From assembly GCA_963780825.1 (NCBI GenBank), contig CAWADL010000008.1, forward strand, positions 248,001-312,000: a stretch of 64,000 nucleotides of DNA, written 5' to 3'. The translations under genes were made by a program, and so were the position numbers. The notes beneath the pieces were generated by a model. It was not told the origin of the DNA and searched no databases. It saw only the letters and a list, made by a program, of their open reading frames with translations. Below, one piece after another: positions 45,214-55,103 of this stretch. Position 1 is the stretch's first letter. The number at the start of each line of letters is the position of its first letter. Source of the DNA: Roseiarcus sp963780825 (GTDB taxonomy: Bacteria; Pseudomonadota; Alphaproteobacteria; Rhizobiales; Beijerinckiaceae).

Positions 45214-46144
45214 GTGGTAAAAATGAAACATGTTGCGGTGCTCATGGGCGGGTGGTCGGCTGAGCGGCCGGTCTCGCTCAATTCGGGCAAGGGCTGCGCC
45301 GACGCGCTGGAAACGCGGGGCTACAAGGTCACCCGCGTCGACGTCGGCCGCGACATCGCCGCGGTGCTGACGCAGCTGAAGCCGGACGTCGCCTTTAACG
45401 CGTTGCATGGTCCTTCCGGAGAGGACGGCTCGATCCAGGGCCTGCTCGAAATCTTAAGGATTCCGTATACGCATTCCGGCGTGCTCGCCTCCGCGCTGGC
45501 GCTGCGGAAGGACCAGGCCAAGACCGTGCTCGCCGCCGCGGGCGTTCCCGTCGCCGAGAGCGTCACCGTCAACCGCCACGACGCCGCCCGCCGCCACGCG
45601 CTGCCGCCGCCTTACGTGCTGAAACCCGTCTCCGAGGGCTCGTCCTTCGGCGTGGTGATCGTCAAGGAGGATCGCGCGCATCCGCCTCAGGAAGTCGGCC
45701 GAGAGGACTGGCCCTATGGCGATGAATTGCTGTGCGAGCGCTACGTCGACGGCAAGGAATTGACCTGCGGCGTCATGGGAGATCGCGCGCTCGGCGTCAT
45801 CGAAGTTCAGGTCGGTTTCGGAAGGCTTCTACGGATACGACGCGAAATATTCGAAAGGCGGCTCGCTTCATATACTTCCCGCGGAAATTAAACCGAAAAT
45901 TTACCTTGAAGTTCAAAGCTTGTCGGTGAAGGCGCATCGCGCTCTCGGCTGCCGAGGGGTGAGCCGAGCGGATTTTCGTTACGACGAGTTCAAGGGCGAG
46001 GGCGGCGAATTGGTTTGTCTCGAAGTCAATACCCAGCCGGGCATGACCGAGACGTCGCTCGTCCCTGACATGGCCGCTCACGCCGGCATCGCCTTCGCCG
46101 ACCTTGTCGCCTGGATGGTGGAGGACGCCTCGTGCGAGCGCTAG
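45214..46144 (+). CDS. ddl: D-alanine-D-alanine ligase (one frameshift)
   Basis: Joins two D-alanines with ATP for peptidoglycan synthesis in the cytoplasm. HVAVLMGGWSAERPVSLNSG, FNALHGPSGEDGSIQGLLEI, IPYTHSGVLASALALRKDQA and the ATP-grasp segment YVLKPVSEGSSFGVVIVKED are clear. Near 45825 one base shift moves the protein to a frame reading FYGYDAKYSKGGSLHILPAE and then GCRGVSRADFRYDEFKG, VCLEVNTQPGMTETSLVPDM. About 306 aa, the DdlB size. GTG 45214 has GGAG close upstream; ATG 45223 (MKHVAVLMGG) is the alternative. The 3' end overlaps ftsQ by 13 bases. An essential enzyme, so the shift is probably an error. Confidence 0.93.
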
Positions 46145-47074
46145 GCGGGCGATTGAGCTTCGCCGGCGCCTCCGAGCCGGCCTACGCCGCATCCGTGGAG
46201 GTGGCGCACCCGCGCGTGCTGCTGCGTCGCGAGCGATCCGGCCGCGCCTATCTCGGTTTCAACCTCTGGCAGCGCGCGGCGCCGCGCGGCCTCGGGCTGT
46301 TTCTCACCGGCTCGTTACTGTTGGCGGCCTTGACGTTCGGCGCGCTGCGCGGTGGGCACTATCAAACTTTCGTTGCGGCCGAGGGCGGCCTCGGCAATTT
46401 CGTCGCCAGGAATGTCGGGCTCGACGTCAAGGCCGTCACCATCTCCGGCCTCACCCGGCTCGGCGAGAAGGAAGTGCTCGACCTCGCCGGCGTCTCCTCG
46501 AAATCCTCAATGCTGTTCTTCGACGTCGACGCCGCGCGGGCTCAGCTCGAAAAGGCGCCGCTGGTGGCGAGCGCGAGTGTTCGCAAACTTTATCCCGGCC
46601 GCGTGTTCATGGACATCGTCGAGCGCTCGCCGGCCGCGCTCTGGCAGCGCGATGGCGAGGTCAGCATCGTCGCCGCCGATGGCGCCGCGCTCGACGCGTT
46701 GCGCGATGAGCGGCTCAACGATCTGCCGTTCGTGGTCGGCGACGGCGCCAACAAGCGGCTGAAGGAATATCTGTCGCTGCTCGACGCGGCGCAGGAGCTG
46801 CGCTCGAAGATCGAGGCCGGCGTGTTTGTTGCGCGAGCGGCGCTGGAACCTGCGCATGAAGTCCGGCGTCGACGTCAAGCTGCCGGAGACCAATCCCGCG
46901 CAGGCCGTGGCGACGCTGGTCAAGCTGGAGCGTAACTCGCGCATTCTCGAGCGCGACATCATCACCCTCGACTTGCGCGAACCCGGTCGCGCCTTCGCCC
47001 GCCTGTCCGCCGATGCGGCGGATGCGCGCGCGCAAAAATTCGCGGCGAAACCGAAGAAGGGGGAGAAGACGTGA
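46132..47074 (+). CDS. ftsQ: Cell division protein FtsQ (one frameshift)
   Basis: A single-pass inner-membrane protein of the divisome. A long N-terminal cytoplasmic part typical of alphaproteobacteria (about 50 aa), membrane helix GLGLFLTGSLLLAALTFGAL, then the POTRA domain (VKAVTISGLTRLGEKEVLDL, ASVRKLYPGRVFMDIVERSP) and the beta domain. The frame changes near 46845: the family sequence LLRERRWNLRMKSGVDVKLP and ERDIITLDLREPGRAFARLS follows to the stop at 47074. About 313 aa. GTG start inside the ddl end, and the stop overlaps the ftsA start (GTGA). Tight coupling as in other alphaproteobacteria. Confidence 0.92.
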
Positions 47075-48385
47075 CCGCGTCCTTCGGCCCCCGGCTTCGG
47101 CCTCTGAACCCGCGCAAGAGCGCCGTCATTTCGGTGCTCGATGTCGGCGGGGCCAAGGTTGTTTGTCTGATCGTGCGTCTGGTGCCGATGGAGCGCGGCG
47201 CGACGCTGCGCGGCCGCACGCATCGCTGCAAGGTGCTGGGCGTCGGGCATCAGCGCTCGCGCGGCGTGAAGGCGCGGCGCGATCGTCGATCTCGACGCGG
47301 CCGAGAGCGCGATCCGGTTGGCTGTCGACGCGGCCGAGCGCATGGCCGGCGTCGAGGTCGAGAGCGTCATCGTCAACATGTCGGGCGGCCGGCTCGGCTC
47401 GCAGACGTTTTCCGCGAAGACCAGCGTGAGCGGCGGGCCGATCGGCGACGCTGAAACCCACACCGTGCTGGCGACCGCCGCACAGGCGGGCGAACGCGCG
47501 GGACGCATCATTCTGCACGCGATCCCCAAGGGTTTTGCGCTCGACGGACAGCACGGCGTCGCCGATCCGCGCGGCATGATTGGCGAGGAGCTGGCGGCGG
47601 ACCTGAGCATCTGCGCTTGCGATACCGCGGCGGCGCGCAATCTGATGCTGGCGATCGAGCGCTGCCATTTGCGCGTGAGCGCGATCATCGCCTCGCCCTA
47701 CGCCGCGGGTCTGGCCACTTTGGTTGATGACGAGGCCGAGCTCGGCGCGGCGCTGATCGATTTCGGCGGCGGGGCGACGACGCTTGCCGCCTTCGTCGGC
47801 GGCCGGCTCGTGCATGTCGACGCTATTCCCGTTGGCGGCCATCACGTGACCATGGATGTCGCGCGCGGACTGTCGGTGAGTCTTGCGGACGCCGAGCGGC
47901 TGAAGACGATGCACGGCGCCTGCGTCGACTCGCCGATGGACGAACGCGAGTTGATCTCGATCCATCGCGTCGGCGACGAGATGGACCGTCCGACCCAGAT
48001 CAGCAAATCCGAGTTGGTGCGTATCATCCGCCCGCGCGTCGAGGAGATTCTCGAACTCGCCCGCGATCGCCTGGCTCGCGCCGGGCAATCCGCGCAGGCC
48101 GGGCGGCAGCTGATCCTGACGGGCGGCGCGAGCCAGCTCGCCGGTCTCGCCGATCTCACCCGCGCGATTGTTTCACCGCAGGCGCGGATGGGCCGGCCGC
48201 TCGGCGTCGAGGGCCTGCCGGAGAGCGCCAAAAATCCGGCCTTCGCCACCTCGGTTGGCCTGATGGTCTATCCGCAAGTCGCCGCGCTCGAACACGCGTC
48301 GACCCAGGACATGGCGGCGAGGAGCGACAGCCAGGACGACGGCTACGTGACGCGGGTGCGACGCTGGCTGAAGCAAAGTTTTTAA
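47071..48385 (+). CDS. ftsA: Cell division protein FtsA (one frameshift)
   Basis: An actin-like protein that ties FtsZ to the membrane. Start with GTG at the ftsQ stop: SAVISVLDVGGAKVVCLIVR, then HQRSRGVKARR where the frame shifts near 47275. It continues AVDAAERMAGVEVESVIVNM, the 1C subdomain GPIGDAETHTVLATAAQAGE, phosphate loop GAALIDFGGGATTLAAFVGG, ILTGGASQLAGLADL and the C-terminal amphipathic membrane-targeting helix VTRVRRWLKQSF. About 438 aa. Essential and followed by an intact ftsZ, so the shift is a likely consensus error. Confidence 0.94.
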
Positions 48386-48473
48386 GGAAACCGGGGCGTC
48401 CGCGTCGCGGCGGAAGTCTCAAGATGAACTCCAGGGGAAAGGCGCCGGCGGGCGCCGACATAACGAGGCGGAC

Positions 48474-50117
48474 ATGACTATCGATATCAAGGCCCCGGAA
48501 CTCAGAGAACTGAAGCCGCGCATAATGGTTTGCGGCGTCGGCGGCGCCGGCGGCAACGCCGTCAATAACATGATTGTTTCAGGGCTGGTCGGCGTCGACT
48601 TCATCGTCGCCAACACCGACGCGCAGGCGTTGGCTTCGTCCCGCGCCGAGCGGATCATTCAGATGGGCCTGCAGGTGACCGAAGGTCTCGGCGCCGGCTC
48701 CAAGCCCGAGGTCGGGCGCGCGGCCGCTGAAGAGGCGATCGAGGAAATCCGCGATCACCTCGCCGGCGCGCACATGGTGTTCGTCACCGCCGGCATGGGC
48801 GGCGGCACGGGCACGGGCGCGGCCCCGGTGATTGCTCGCGTCGCGCGCGAAATGGGCATCCTCACCGTCGGCGTGGTGACCAAGCCGTTCCACTTCGAGG
48901 GCGGCCGGCGCATGCGTCTGGCGGAAGGCGGCATCTCCGATCTGCACAAGTCGGTCGATACGCTGATCATCATCCCCAACCAGAACCTGTTCCGGGTCGC
49001 CAACGAGAAGACGACGTTCGCCGACGCGTTCTCGATGGCCGACCAGGTGCTCTACTCCGGCGTCGCCTGCATCACCGACCTGATGGTGAAGGAAGGCCTG
49101 ATCAATCTCGACTTCGCCGACGTGCGCTCGATCATGAGCGAAATGGGCAAGGCGATGATGGGCACCGGCGAGTCGACCGGCGAGCGCCGCGCGGTGCAGG
49201 CGGCCGAGGCCGCGATCTCCAATCCGCTGCTCGACGAAGTCTCGATGAAGGGCGCGCGCGGGCTGCTGATCTCGATCACCGGCGGCAACGATCTGACGCT
49301 CTACGAAGTCGACGAGGCGGCGAGCCGCATTCGCCAGGAAGTCGACGAAGAGGCGAACATCATCCTCGGCGCGACCTTCGATTCCGCGCTCGACGGCGTG
49401 GTGCGTGTTTCGGTCGTGGCCACCGGCATCGATCAGGCGACGATCGAGCGCGCGGAAACACAGGCCGCGGTGCGCTCGGATGCGATCGTCGCGGCGCGGT
49501 TCACCCCGGCCCGCGCGACGCCCGTCGCTCTCGTCCCGTCGCCCGTCGTGGCGGTTGCCGCCGCTCCGGCGCCGGCGCCGCAGCCGGTCGTGGTGGCTCA
49601 GGAGCCGGTTGCGATTTCGGTCACGAGCGTTGCGGCTGAGGTGGAAACTGAAATTCACTTGGCCAGCGAGCCGATCGAGGCGCCGGTGGCGTCCTACGAC
49701 GAAGCGCCGATCGAGGAGAATTTCATTCCGCCCGCGCCCGAGCCGATCGTCCGCGCGACGCGCATGCCGACGCTCGAGGAACTGCCGGCGGTCGTGCAGC
49801 CGCAGCTTCGTCAGGCCCGCGGCGAGATCATGCCGCCCCCGCCGCAGCCCGAGCGTCGCCGCTCGTTGCTGGAGAAGCTCGCCGCATTCGGCATCAGCCG
49901 GCCGGAAGATGTCGCGCCGCGTACGGTGACCCCGCTCGCGCCGCCGCGCCAGCTCACCGCCGGCGCCGATGCGCAACGCGCACTGCCGCGCGCGACGCCG
50001 CCGCGCCCGGCTCAGGGACAGCTCGACGCGCAGGGACGTCAGTCGCCGCGCCCCGTGGCTAACGACGAAGATCAGCTGGAGATCCCCGCCTTTTTGAGGC
50101 GTTCCAACGGGGCTTGA
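48474..50117 (+). CDS. ftsZ: Cell division GTPase FtsZ
   Basis: The tubulin-like GTPase that forms the division ring. 547 aa and intact. PRIMVCGVGGAGGNAVNNMI, the tubulin signature GMGGGTGTGAAPVIARVARE, and FADAFSMADQVLYSGVACIT define the 310-aa core. A long Ala/Pro-rich linker (about residues 340-530), usual in Hyphomicrobiales, leads to the C-terminal peptide DQLEIPAFLRRSNG that binds FtsA and others. An 88-bp gap follows ftsA, and ATG 48474 lies after GAGGCGG. A hairpin terminator lies 25 bp downstream of the stop. Confidence 0.98.
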   Translation: MTIDIKAPELRELKPRIMVCGVGGAGGNAVNNMIVSGLVGVDFIVANTDAQALASSRAERIIQMGLQVTEGLGAGSKPEVGRAAAEEAIEEIRDHLAGAHMVFVTAGMGGGTGTGAAPVIARVAREMGILTVGVVTKPFHFEGGRRMRLAEGGISDLHKSVDTLIIIPNQNLFRVANEKTTFADAFSMADQVLYSGVACITDLMVKEGLINLDFADVRSIMSEMGKAMMGTGESTGERRAVQAAEAAISNPLLDEVSMKGARGLLISITGGNDLTLYEVDEAASRIRQEVDEEANIILGATFDSALDGVVRVSVVATGIDQATIERAETQAAVRSDAIVAARFTPARATPVALVPSPVVAVAAAPAPAPQPVVVAQEPVAISVTSVAAEVETEIHLASEPIEAPVASYDEAPIEENFIPPAPEPIVRATRMPTLEELPAVVQPQLRQARGEIMPPPPQPERRRSLLEKLAAFGISRPEDVAPRTVTPLAPPRQLTAGADAQRALPRATPPRPAQGQLDAQGRQSPRPVANDEDQLEIPAFLRRSNGA

Positions 50118-50142
50118 TTCGGCCGCACAATAGTCTTGGATT

Positions 50143-50180
50143 GGCCGCGAGCGCTGCTCGCGGCCGCTTCTATTTTGTTA
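50143..50180 (+). terminator. Rho-independent terminator after ftsZ
   Basis: Perfect 10-bp stem GGCCGCGAGC/GCTCGCGGCC (50143-50152 and 50156-50165) with a 3-base loop, followed by a moderate T-rich tract (CTTCTATTTTGTT). It separates ftsZ from lpxC. The 50181-50436 gap that follows is AT-rich, holds the lpxC promoter and has no gene. Confidence 0.82.
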
Positions 50181-50436
50181 TGGCGCAACATTTGCTTGCT
50201 AAGATAAATTATTGAAATAGACGGATAAAACTCACCTTGCCGAATTGTAACGAACGGTAATCAAAGGTGATTTGGTTATTTTCGCAACGCATGGCTAATA
50301 AGTGTCGAAAGAAAGCGAGCGAATCCTGCGGCCGAAGCGGGGCGCTCGTGACACTAAGGGGATCTCGGGGTCTCCTTCCAACACTTCGGCGTCGCGATCG
50401 CGGGGTTGCGGCGAATTTTTTGGGGCAGGCGAACTG

Positions 50437-51381
50437 ATGAAGCATGGATTTCAGAAGACCCTGGCTGATCGGGTCGAAATCCTCGGGACCGGCGTACATT
50501 CCGCCGCACCCGCTCGCATCGTGATCCATCCCGCAGGCACTGACCACGGCATCGTATTCCTACGCACCGGAACGACCGACGGCGCCGAGTGCATGATCGA
50601 CGCCAATTGGCGCAATATCCGGCAGACCGCGCTTTGCACCGTGATCGGCGACCGCACCGGCGTAACGATCGCGACGATCGAGCATCTGATGGCCGCGCTC
50701 GCCGGCCTCTGCGTCGACAACGCGCTGATCGAGATCGACGGCCCGGAGGCCCCGATTCTCGACGGATCGGCCGCGCAGTTCGTCGACGCGATCGAGCAAG
50801 TTGGCCTGATCACGCAAGCCCGCCGCCGCAAATACCTCCGGGTGCTCAAATCGGTTTATGTCGAGCATTCCCGCTCCCGCGCGGAGTTGAAACCCTGCGA
50901 TCGCGGCTTCCATGTGGATGTCGAGATCGATTTCGAAGTCGCAACCATCGGCCGCCAGCGTTGCGCCTTCGACATCGATCCCACCACCTTCCGGAAAGAA
51001 ATCGCCAAGGCCCGCACCTTCGGCTTCGTCGGTGACGTAAAGAAACTGTGGGCCGCGGGCTTCGCGCTCGGCTCCAGCCTGGAGAATTCGGTGGCGATCG
51101 ACGGCGATCGCGTGCTGAACCCCGAGGGCCTGCGCTTCCGCGACGAGTTCGTGCGGCACAAGGCGCTCGATGCGATCGGCGATCTGGCTTTGGCCGGCGC
51201 GCCGATTCTCGGCGCCTATCACGCGCATCGCCCGGGCCATTCGCTCAACGCCGCCATGCTCACCGCTTTGTTCGCCGACCGGTCGAATTACGAGGTGATT
51301 GAAGGCGCGCCGCGCCGTGTCGCGCGCGCCGGCGCAGCGGTTGGCCGGGTGGCGGCGGCGTTCGCCGCGAACGCCGACTGA
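50437..51381 (+). CDS. lpxC: UDP-3-O-acyl-N-acetylglucosamine deacetylase LpxC
   Basis: A zinc enzyme for the committed step of lipid A synthesis in the cytoplasm. From ATG 50437 it is 314 aa: MKHGFQKTLADRVEILGTGV, zinc histidine in TIATIEHLMAALAGLCVDNA, SFGFVGD-like ARTFGFVGDVKKLWAAG, and the second zinc cluster HKALDAIGDLALAGAPILGA with the acid/base histidine in HAHRPGHSLN. The longer frame beginning at 50302 has no family sequence upstream of MKHGF. Ribosome site GCAGGCG lies before the ATG. Intact. Confidence 0.97.
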   Translation: MKHGFQKTLADRVEILGTGVHSAAPARIVIHPAGTDHGIVFLRTGTTDGAECMIDANWRNIRQTALCTVIGDRTGVTIATIEHLMAALAGLCVDNALIEIDGPEAPILDGSAAQFVDAIEQVGLITQARRRKYLRVLKSVYVEHSRSRAELKPCDRGFHVDVEIDFEVATIGRQRCAFDIDPTTFRKEIAKARTFGFVGDVKKLWAAGFALGSSLENSVAIDGDRVLNPEGLRFRDEFVRHKALDAIGDLALAGAPILGAYHAHRPGHSLNAAMLTALFADRSNYEVIEGAPRRVARAGAAVGRVAAAFAANAD

Positions 51382-51535
51382 AAAACGCTTGCATTTTAGA
51401 ATTTTTCAGGGAAATGGGCGTTTTCGCGCCATATTCCCGTGGTGTTGCCCTGGGTTCGGAATCCGAGCTAAGCCGACGGGGCGCTGCGGAACGTGCGGCA
51501 GTCGGCAGGTGCGGAAATCTGTTAGGGGCCTTTGA

Positions 51536-52414
51536 ATGACGTCAGCGCTAATAGGTCGCTCAGCCATAGCGCGCCTCGGTTCGGGCGCGCTTGCGCTCGC
51601 GTTCGCCGCCTCGCTCGCCGGCTGCTCCACGCTGCAGGACTGGAACCCGTTCTCAGGCGAAAAATACAAGATGGAGGTCGAGCCCGTTGTGCCGGCGAGC
51701 CAGGTCTACGACCAGGGCCTAGCCAAGCTCGCGGGCGGCGCCCCTGATGAGGCCGCGAAGAAATTCACTGATCTCGGGAAGAAATATCCGGGCTCCGACT
51801 GGGCGCGGAAAGGTCTGTTGATGACGACCTACGCGGAATACACAGCGGGCGACTACGACATGGCGATTGGCTCGGCTCAACGCTACGTCAAGGAATATCC
51901 GAAATCCGATGAAGCGCCTTATGCGCTGTTCCTGGAAGGCAACAGCCACTACGTGCAGATCCTCGACATTTCCCGCGATCAGGACCACGCCGAGCGGGCG
52001 AACGAGTTGTTCAAGCAGCTGGTGAAAGACTATCCGAAATCGGAATATGTCGACGACGCCAAGCAGAAAATCCAGGTGGCGACCGACCAGCTGGGCGGCA
52101 AGGAAATGTCGATCGGCCGATTCTATCTGCATCGGCGTAACTTCGCTGCCGCGATCAATCGCTTCCGCGCCGTGCTGACCAACTATCAAACGACGCGGCA
52201 TGCGGAGGAGGCGCTGTATCGGCTGGTCGAGGCCTATATGGGGCTTGGCATAACTGACGAGGCCGAGACCGCGGCCGCGATTCTCGGGCACAACTTTCCC
52301 GACGGCGAGTGGTACAAGGATGCCTACACGCTGTTGAAGAGCGGGGGCTTGAGCCCACAGGAGCATCAGGACTCCTGGATGATGAAGATTTACCACATGG
52401 TCGCTCCGACCTAA
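51536..52414 (+). CDS. bamD: Outer membrane assembly lipoprotein BamD
   Basis: A lipoprotein of the BAM complex that inserts beta-barrel proteins into the outer membrane. 292 aa. Signal GSGALALAFAASLAGCSTLQ with the lipobox cysteine at about residue 30, then five TPR units (for example AKLAGGAPDEAAKKFTDLGK, KYPGSDWARKGLLMTTYAEY, YIKxYP-like QRYVKEYPKSDEAPYALFLE, GRFYLHRRNFAAAINRFRAV). The ATG at 51536 begins the signal region. The gap to recN is 21 bp, the usual alphaproteobacterial pairing. Intact. Confidence 0.96.
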   Translation: MTSALIGRSAIARLGSGALALAFAASLAGCSTLQDWNPFSGEKYKMEVEPVVPASQVYDQGLAKLAGGAPDEAAKKFTDLGKKYPGSDWARKGLLMTTYAEYTAGDYDMAIGSAQRYVKEYPKSDEAPYALFLEGNSHYVQILDISRDQDHAERANELFKQLVKDYPKSEYVDDAKQKIQVATDQLGGKEMSIGRFYLHRRNFAAAINRFRAVLTNYQTTRHAEEALYRLVEAYMGLGITDEAETAAAILGHNFPDGEWYKDAYTLLKSGGLSPQEHQDSWMMKIYHMVAPT

Positions 52415-52435
52415 GGAGCCCCTGGGACGCCTCCA

Positions 52436-54105
52436 ATGCTTGTCCGGCTTTCGATCCGCGACATCGTGCTGATCGATCAGTTGGATCTCGAGTTCCCGCG
52501 TGGCCTGACGATCCTCACGGGCGAGACCGGCGCCGGTAAATCCATCCTGCTCGATTCGCTTTCCCTCGCGCTCGGCGCGCGCGGCGATGGCAGCCTCGTG
52601 CGGGCCGGGGCGACACAGGGGCAGGTCACGGCGGTGTTCGAGCCGCCGGCCGATCATCCCGTGCACGCTTTGCTTGCCGCCCAGGATTTGCCTGGGGAAG
52701 GCGAGATCATCCTGCGCAGGGTCCAGATGGCCGACGGCCGCACCCGCGCCTATGTCAACGATCAGAGCGTCGGCGCGCAGACGCTGCGCGCGCTCGGCCA
52801 GGGCCTCGTCGAGATCCACGGCCAGCACGACGAGCGGGCGCTGCTGGACGCGTCCACGCATCGCGCGCTGACCGACGCCTATGGCGGCCTCGGGGCGCTG
52901 GTCGCTCGCGCCCGCGAAGCATTCGCTGCGCTGCGAGCCCGCGAGGCGGAGCTGCGCGCCACCGAGGCGGACGTAGCCGCTCGTGAACGCGAAGCGGATT
53001 TCGCACGCCACGCCAGCGAGGAGCTGAAGAAGATCGCCGTCGAGCCTGGCGAGGAAGCGCTGCTGGCCGCGAAGCGGCAGGCGATGATGCAGGGCGAAAA
53101 GGTCGCCGGCGACATCCGCGACGCGCATCGCTCGCTGACCGGCGAATCGTCGGTGTTGCCGCAGCTGGTGTCGATCGCGCGCCGGCTGCAGCGCCGCGCG
53201 GCGCAAGCGCCCGAGTTGCTCGATCCGAGCATCAAGGCGCTCGACGAGGCGATGGAGGCGCTGGAGACCGCCGCGCAGGTCGTTGAGGCGGCCCTCGGCG
53301 CCTGCGATTTCGATCCGCGTGAACTGGAGCGCTCCGAGGAGCGGCTGTTCGCGCTGCGCGGCATGGCGCGAAAATACGGCGTCGCCGTCGATGCGCTGCC
53401 CGCGCTCGCGGAAAATACGCCGCCGAGCTCGCTGATCTTTCGGAAGGGCGCGCGCGCGTGGCCCGGCTGGAGCAGGAGGCGTCGGCGGCCGCGGCCGACT
53501 ATATGAACGCCGCGCGTGCGCTCTCGGAAGCGCGTCGCAAGGCGGCTGAGGATCTCGGCCGCGCCGTCAACGCCGAACTGCCGCCGCTGAAGCTGGAGCG
53601 CGCCCGCTTCGCCGCCGAGATCGCCAGCGACGAAAAGCTCGTCTCGCCCGACGGTTTCGATCGCGTCGAGTTCATGGTCCAGACCAACCCCGGCTCGCGG
53701 CCGGGCCCGCTGATGAAGGTCGCCTCCGGCGGCGAACTGGCGCGGTTTCTGCTGGCGCTAAAGGTGTCGCTGGCGCATCGCGAGACCGCGCCGACGCTGG
53801 TGTTCGACGAGATCGACACCGGGGTTGGCGGGGCGGTGGCGGACGCGATCGGCCAGCGCCTCGCGCGCCTCGCCGCGCGCGCGCAAGTGCTGGCGGTGAC
53901 TCACGCGCCGCAGGTCGCGGCGCGTTCGCAGCGTCATTTCAAGATTATCAAGGCCGAGGTCGAGCGCGGCGCGAGGGTCGCCACGCGCGTGATGACGCTC
54001 GGGGCGAACGAGCGCCGCGAGGAGATCGCGCGCATGCTGGCCGGGGCGGAGATCACGCGGGAAGCCCGCGCGGCGGCGAAGAGTTTGATTGAGAAGGCGG
54101 GGTAG
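52436..54105 (+). CDS. recN: DNA repair protein RecN (one frameshift)
   Basis: An SMC-like ATPase for double-strand break repair. N-terminal Walker A LTILTGETGAGKSILLDSLS, RTRAYVNDQSVGAQTLRALG, VEIHGQHDERALLDASTHRA, then a coiled coil from about residue 150. The frame shifts near 53440 within the second coil. The C-terminal ATPase half has LMKVASGGELARFLLALKVS (signature), Walker B TLVFDEIDTGVGGAVADAIG and LAVTHAPQVAARSQRHFKI. About 556 aa, normal. It ends next to a perfect hairpin repeat (54106-54135). Confidence 0.94.
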
Positions 54106-54135
54106 CGGAGCGTCGGCGTCCACGCCGACGCTCCG
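54106..54135. repeat. Palindromic repeat, GCGGAGCGTCGG family, single hairpin
   Basis: 14-bp perfect arms CGGAGCGTCGGCGT/ACGCCGACGCTCCG around a CC centre, starting at the recN stop. Same family as 5321, 6949 and 63877. It may end the recN transcript, but there is no T-tract. Confidence 0.87.
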
Positions 54136-54164
54136 GTTGCCGATGATGCGCGAGAGCGACGACG

Positions 54165-54645
54165 TTACGATCCTTTCGCGCTGGCGAGGAACTCGTCCAG
54201 CTGCGTGAACGTCTCCGACATGCCGTCCTCCATCCCGGCGATGGAGGCGTCGAGAGCTTCCTTCGTGGGATAGCGTTCGTGCATGGTCAGCAGCGTCTTG
54301 CCGCCTTGTTCCTCGAAGGTCACCGTGGTGACGGCGCCCTCGTCGCTTTCCTCATTGGTCCAGACCAGGCGCGAGGGCGGCGTCACTTCAACATATTTGC
54401 CGAAGAACGCCATCGGCTTTGCAGCCCTCGCGGCCGATCTCGAAACGGTAGCTGCCGCCGGGGCGGACATCCGCCTGGCAAGAAACCAGCGACAAGCCCA
54501 TCGACTTCGGCGCCCACCAGCGCTTGAGCAACTCCGGCTTGGTCCACGCCTCGAACACGACGCGCGCAGGGGCGTTGAAGATCCGCGTGACAACAAGCTC
54601 GCGGTCGGACTTCCGCTCCGCTTTCGTGGGGTTCGTTTCATTCAT
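54165..54645 (-). CDS. SRPBCC/AHSA1-family protein (one frameshift)
   Basis: A START-fold protein of about 159 aa. The N-terminal frame shows SDRELVVTRIFNAPARVVFE, AWTKPELLKRWWAPKSMGLS and DVRPGGSYRFEIGREG. Near 54420 the frame shifts and the protein continues MAFFGKYVEVTPPSRLVWTN, ESDEGAVTTVTFEEQGGKTL and MEDGMSETFTQLDEFLA. Homologues form pairs with an ArsR regulator. Their ligand is unknown, and a hydrophobic small molecule is assumed. The start overlaps the ArsR gene end by 8 bases, so the two are coupled. Confidence 0.87.
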
Positions 54646-54982
54646 CCAGCTTCTCCTTCAGTTCCTCGATGACCTTGTCCAACTCGTCGAAACGCGCCTC
54701 CCAGAGCTGGCGATACCTTTCAATCCAAGCTGTCTCTTCCTGCAGACGGCTCGGCCCAAGCCTGCAGGTTCGTACGCGCCCGACCTTCTCCGTGGCGACG
54801 AGCCCCGCCTGCTCCAACACGCCGACATGCTTCTTCATGCCCGTAAGGGTCATGTGGAACTTCCCGGCGAGCTCCGTGATGGTGGAATCCGCACGCCCAA
54901 GTTGTTCGAGAACGCCGCGTCGGGTGGCGTCCGAGAGCGCGGCGAACGAGGTGTCGATGCGGGGATCTAGATACTGAACCAT
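54638..54982 (-). CDS. ArsR-family regulator
   Basis: 114 aa winged-HTH repressor: FAALSDATRRGVLEQLGRAD, recognition region ITELAGKFHMTLTGMKKHVG, then VLEQAGLVATEKVGRVRTCR. No metal-binding ELCVC motif is present, so it is of the AHSA1-paired type and not a metal sensor. The first codons (MVQYLD) are part of a 32-bp perfect palindrome, which I take as its own operator. Intact. Confidence 0.9.
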   Translation of the reverse strand: MVQYLDPRIDTSFAALSDATRRGVLEQLGRADSTITELAGKFHMTLTGMKKHVGVLEQAGLVATEKVGRVRTCRLGPSRLQEETAWIERYRQLWEARFDELDKVIEELKEKLDE

Positions 54983-54998
54983 GTGGTTCAGTATCTAG
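54967..54998. promoter_or_regulatory. 32-bp perfect palindrome over the ArsR start codon (putative autoregulatory operator)
   Basis: Arms CTAGATACTGAACCA (54967-54981) and TGGTTCAGTATCTAG (54984-54998) are perfect complements of 15 bp around TG. The ArsR start codon lies at 54982-54980, in the middle of the palindrome, so its first five codons are operator sequence. In RNA it would fold into a strong hairpin hiding the start, so both transcriptional and translational control are possible. Confidence 0.8.
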
Positions 54999-55103
54999 CC
55001 GAGGAACTCGCCGAATGCAAGCGCACCGAGTGCGCACGCCGCCTACACTGCGACTTTATTTTCTAAGCAAATGTCGAGTGGGCGAGAACGGCCCGATACG
55101 CCT

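Noticed and set aside
48579..49976. 465-codon minus-strand frame opposite ftsZ
   Set aside because: Antisense to intact ftsZ, of low complexity and without a ribosome site or family match.
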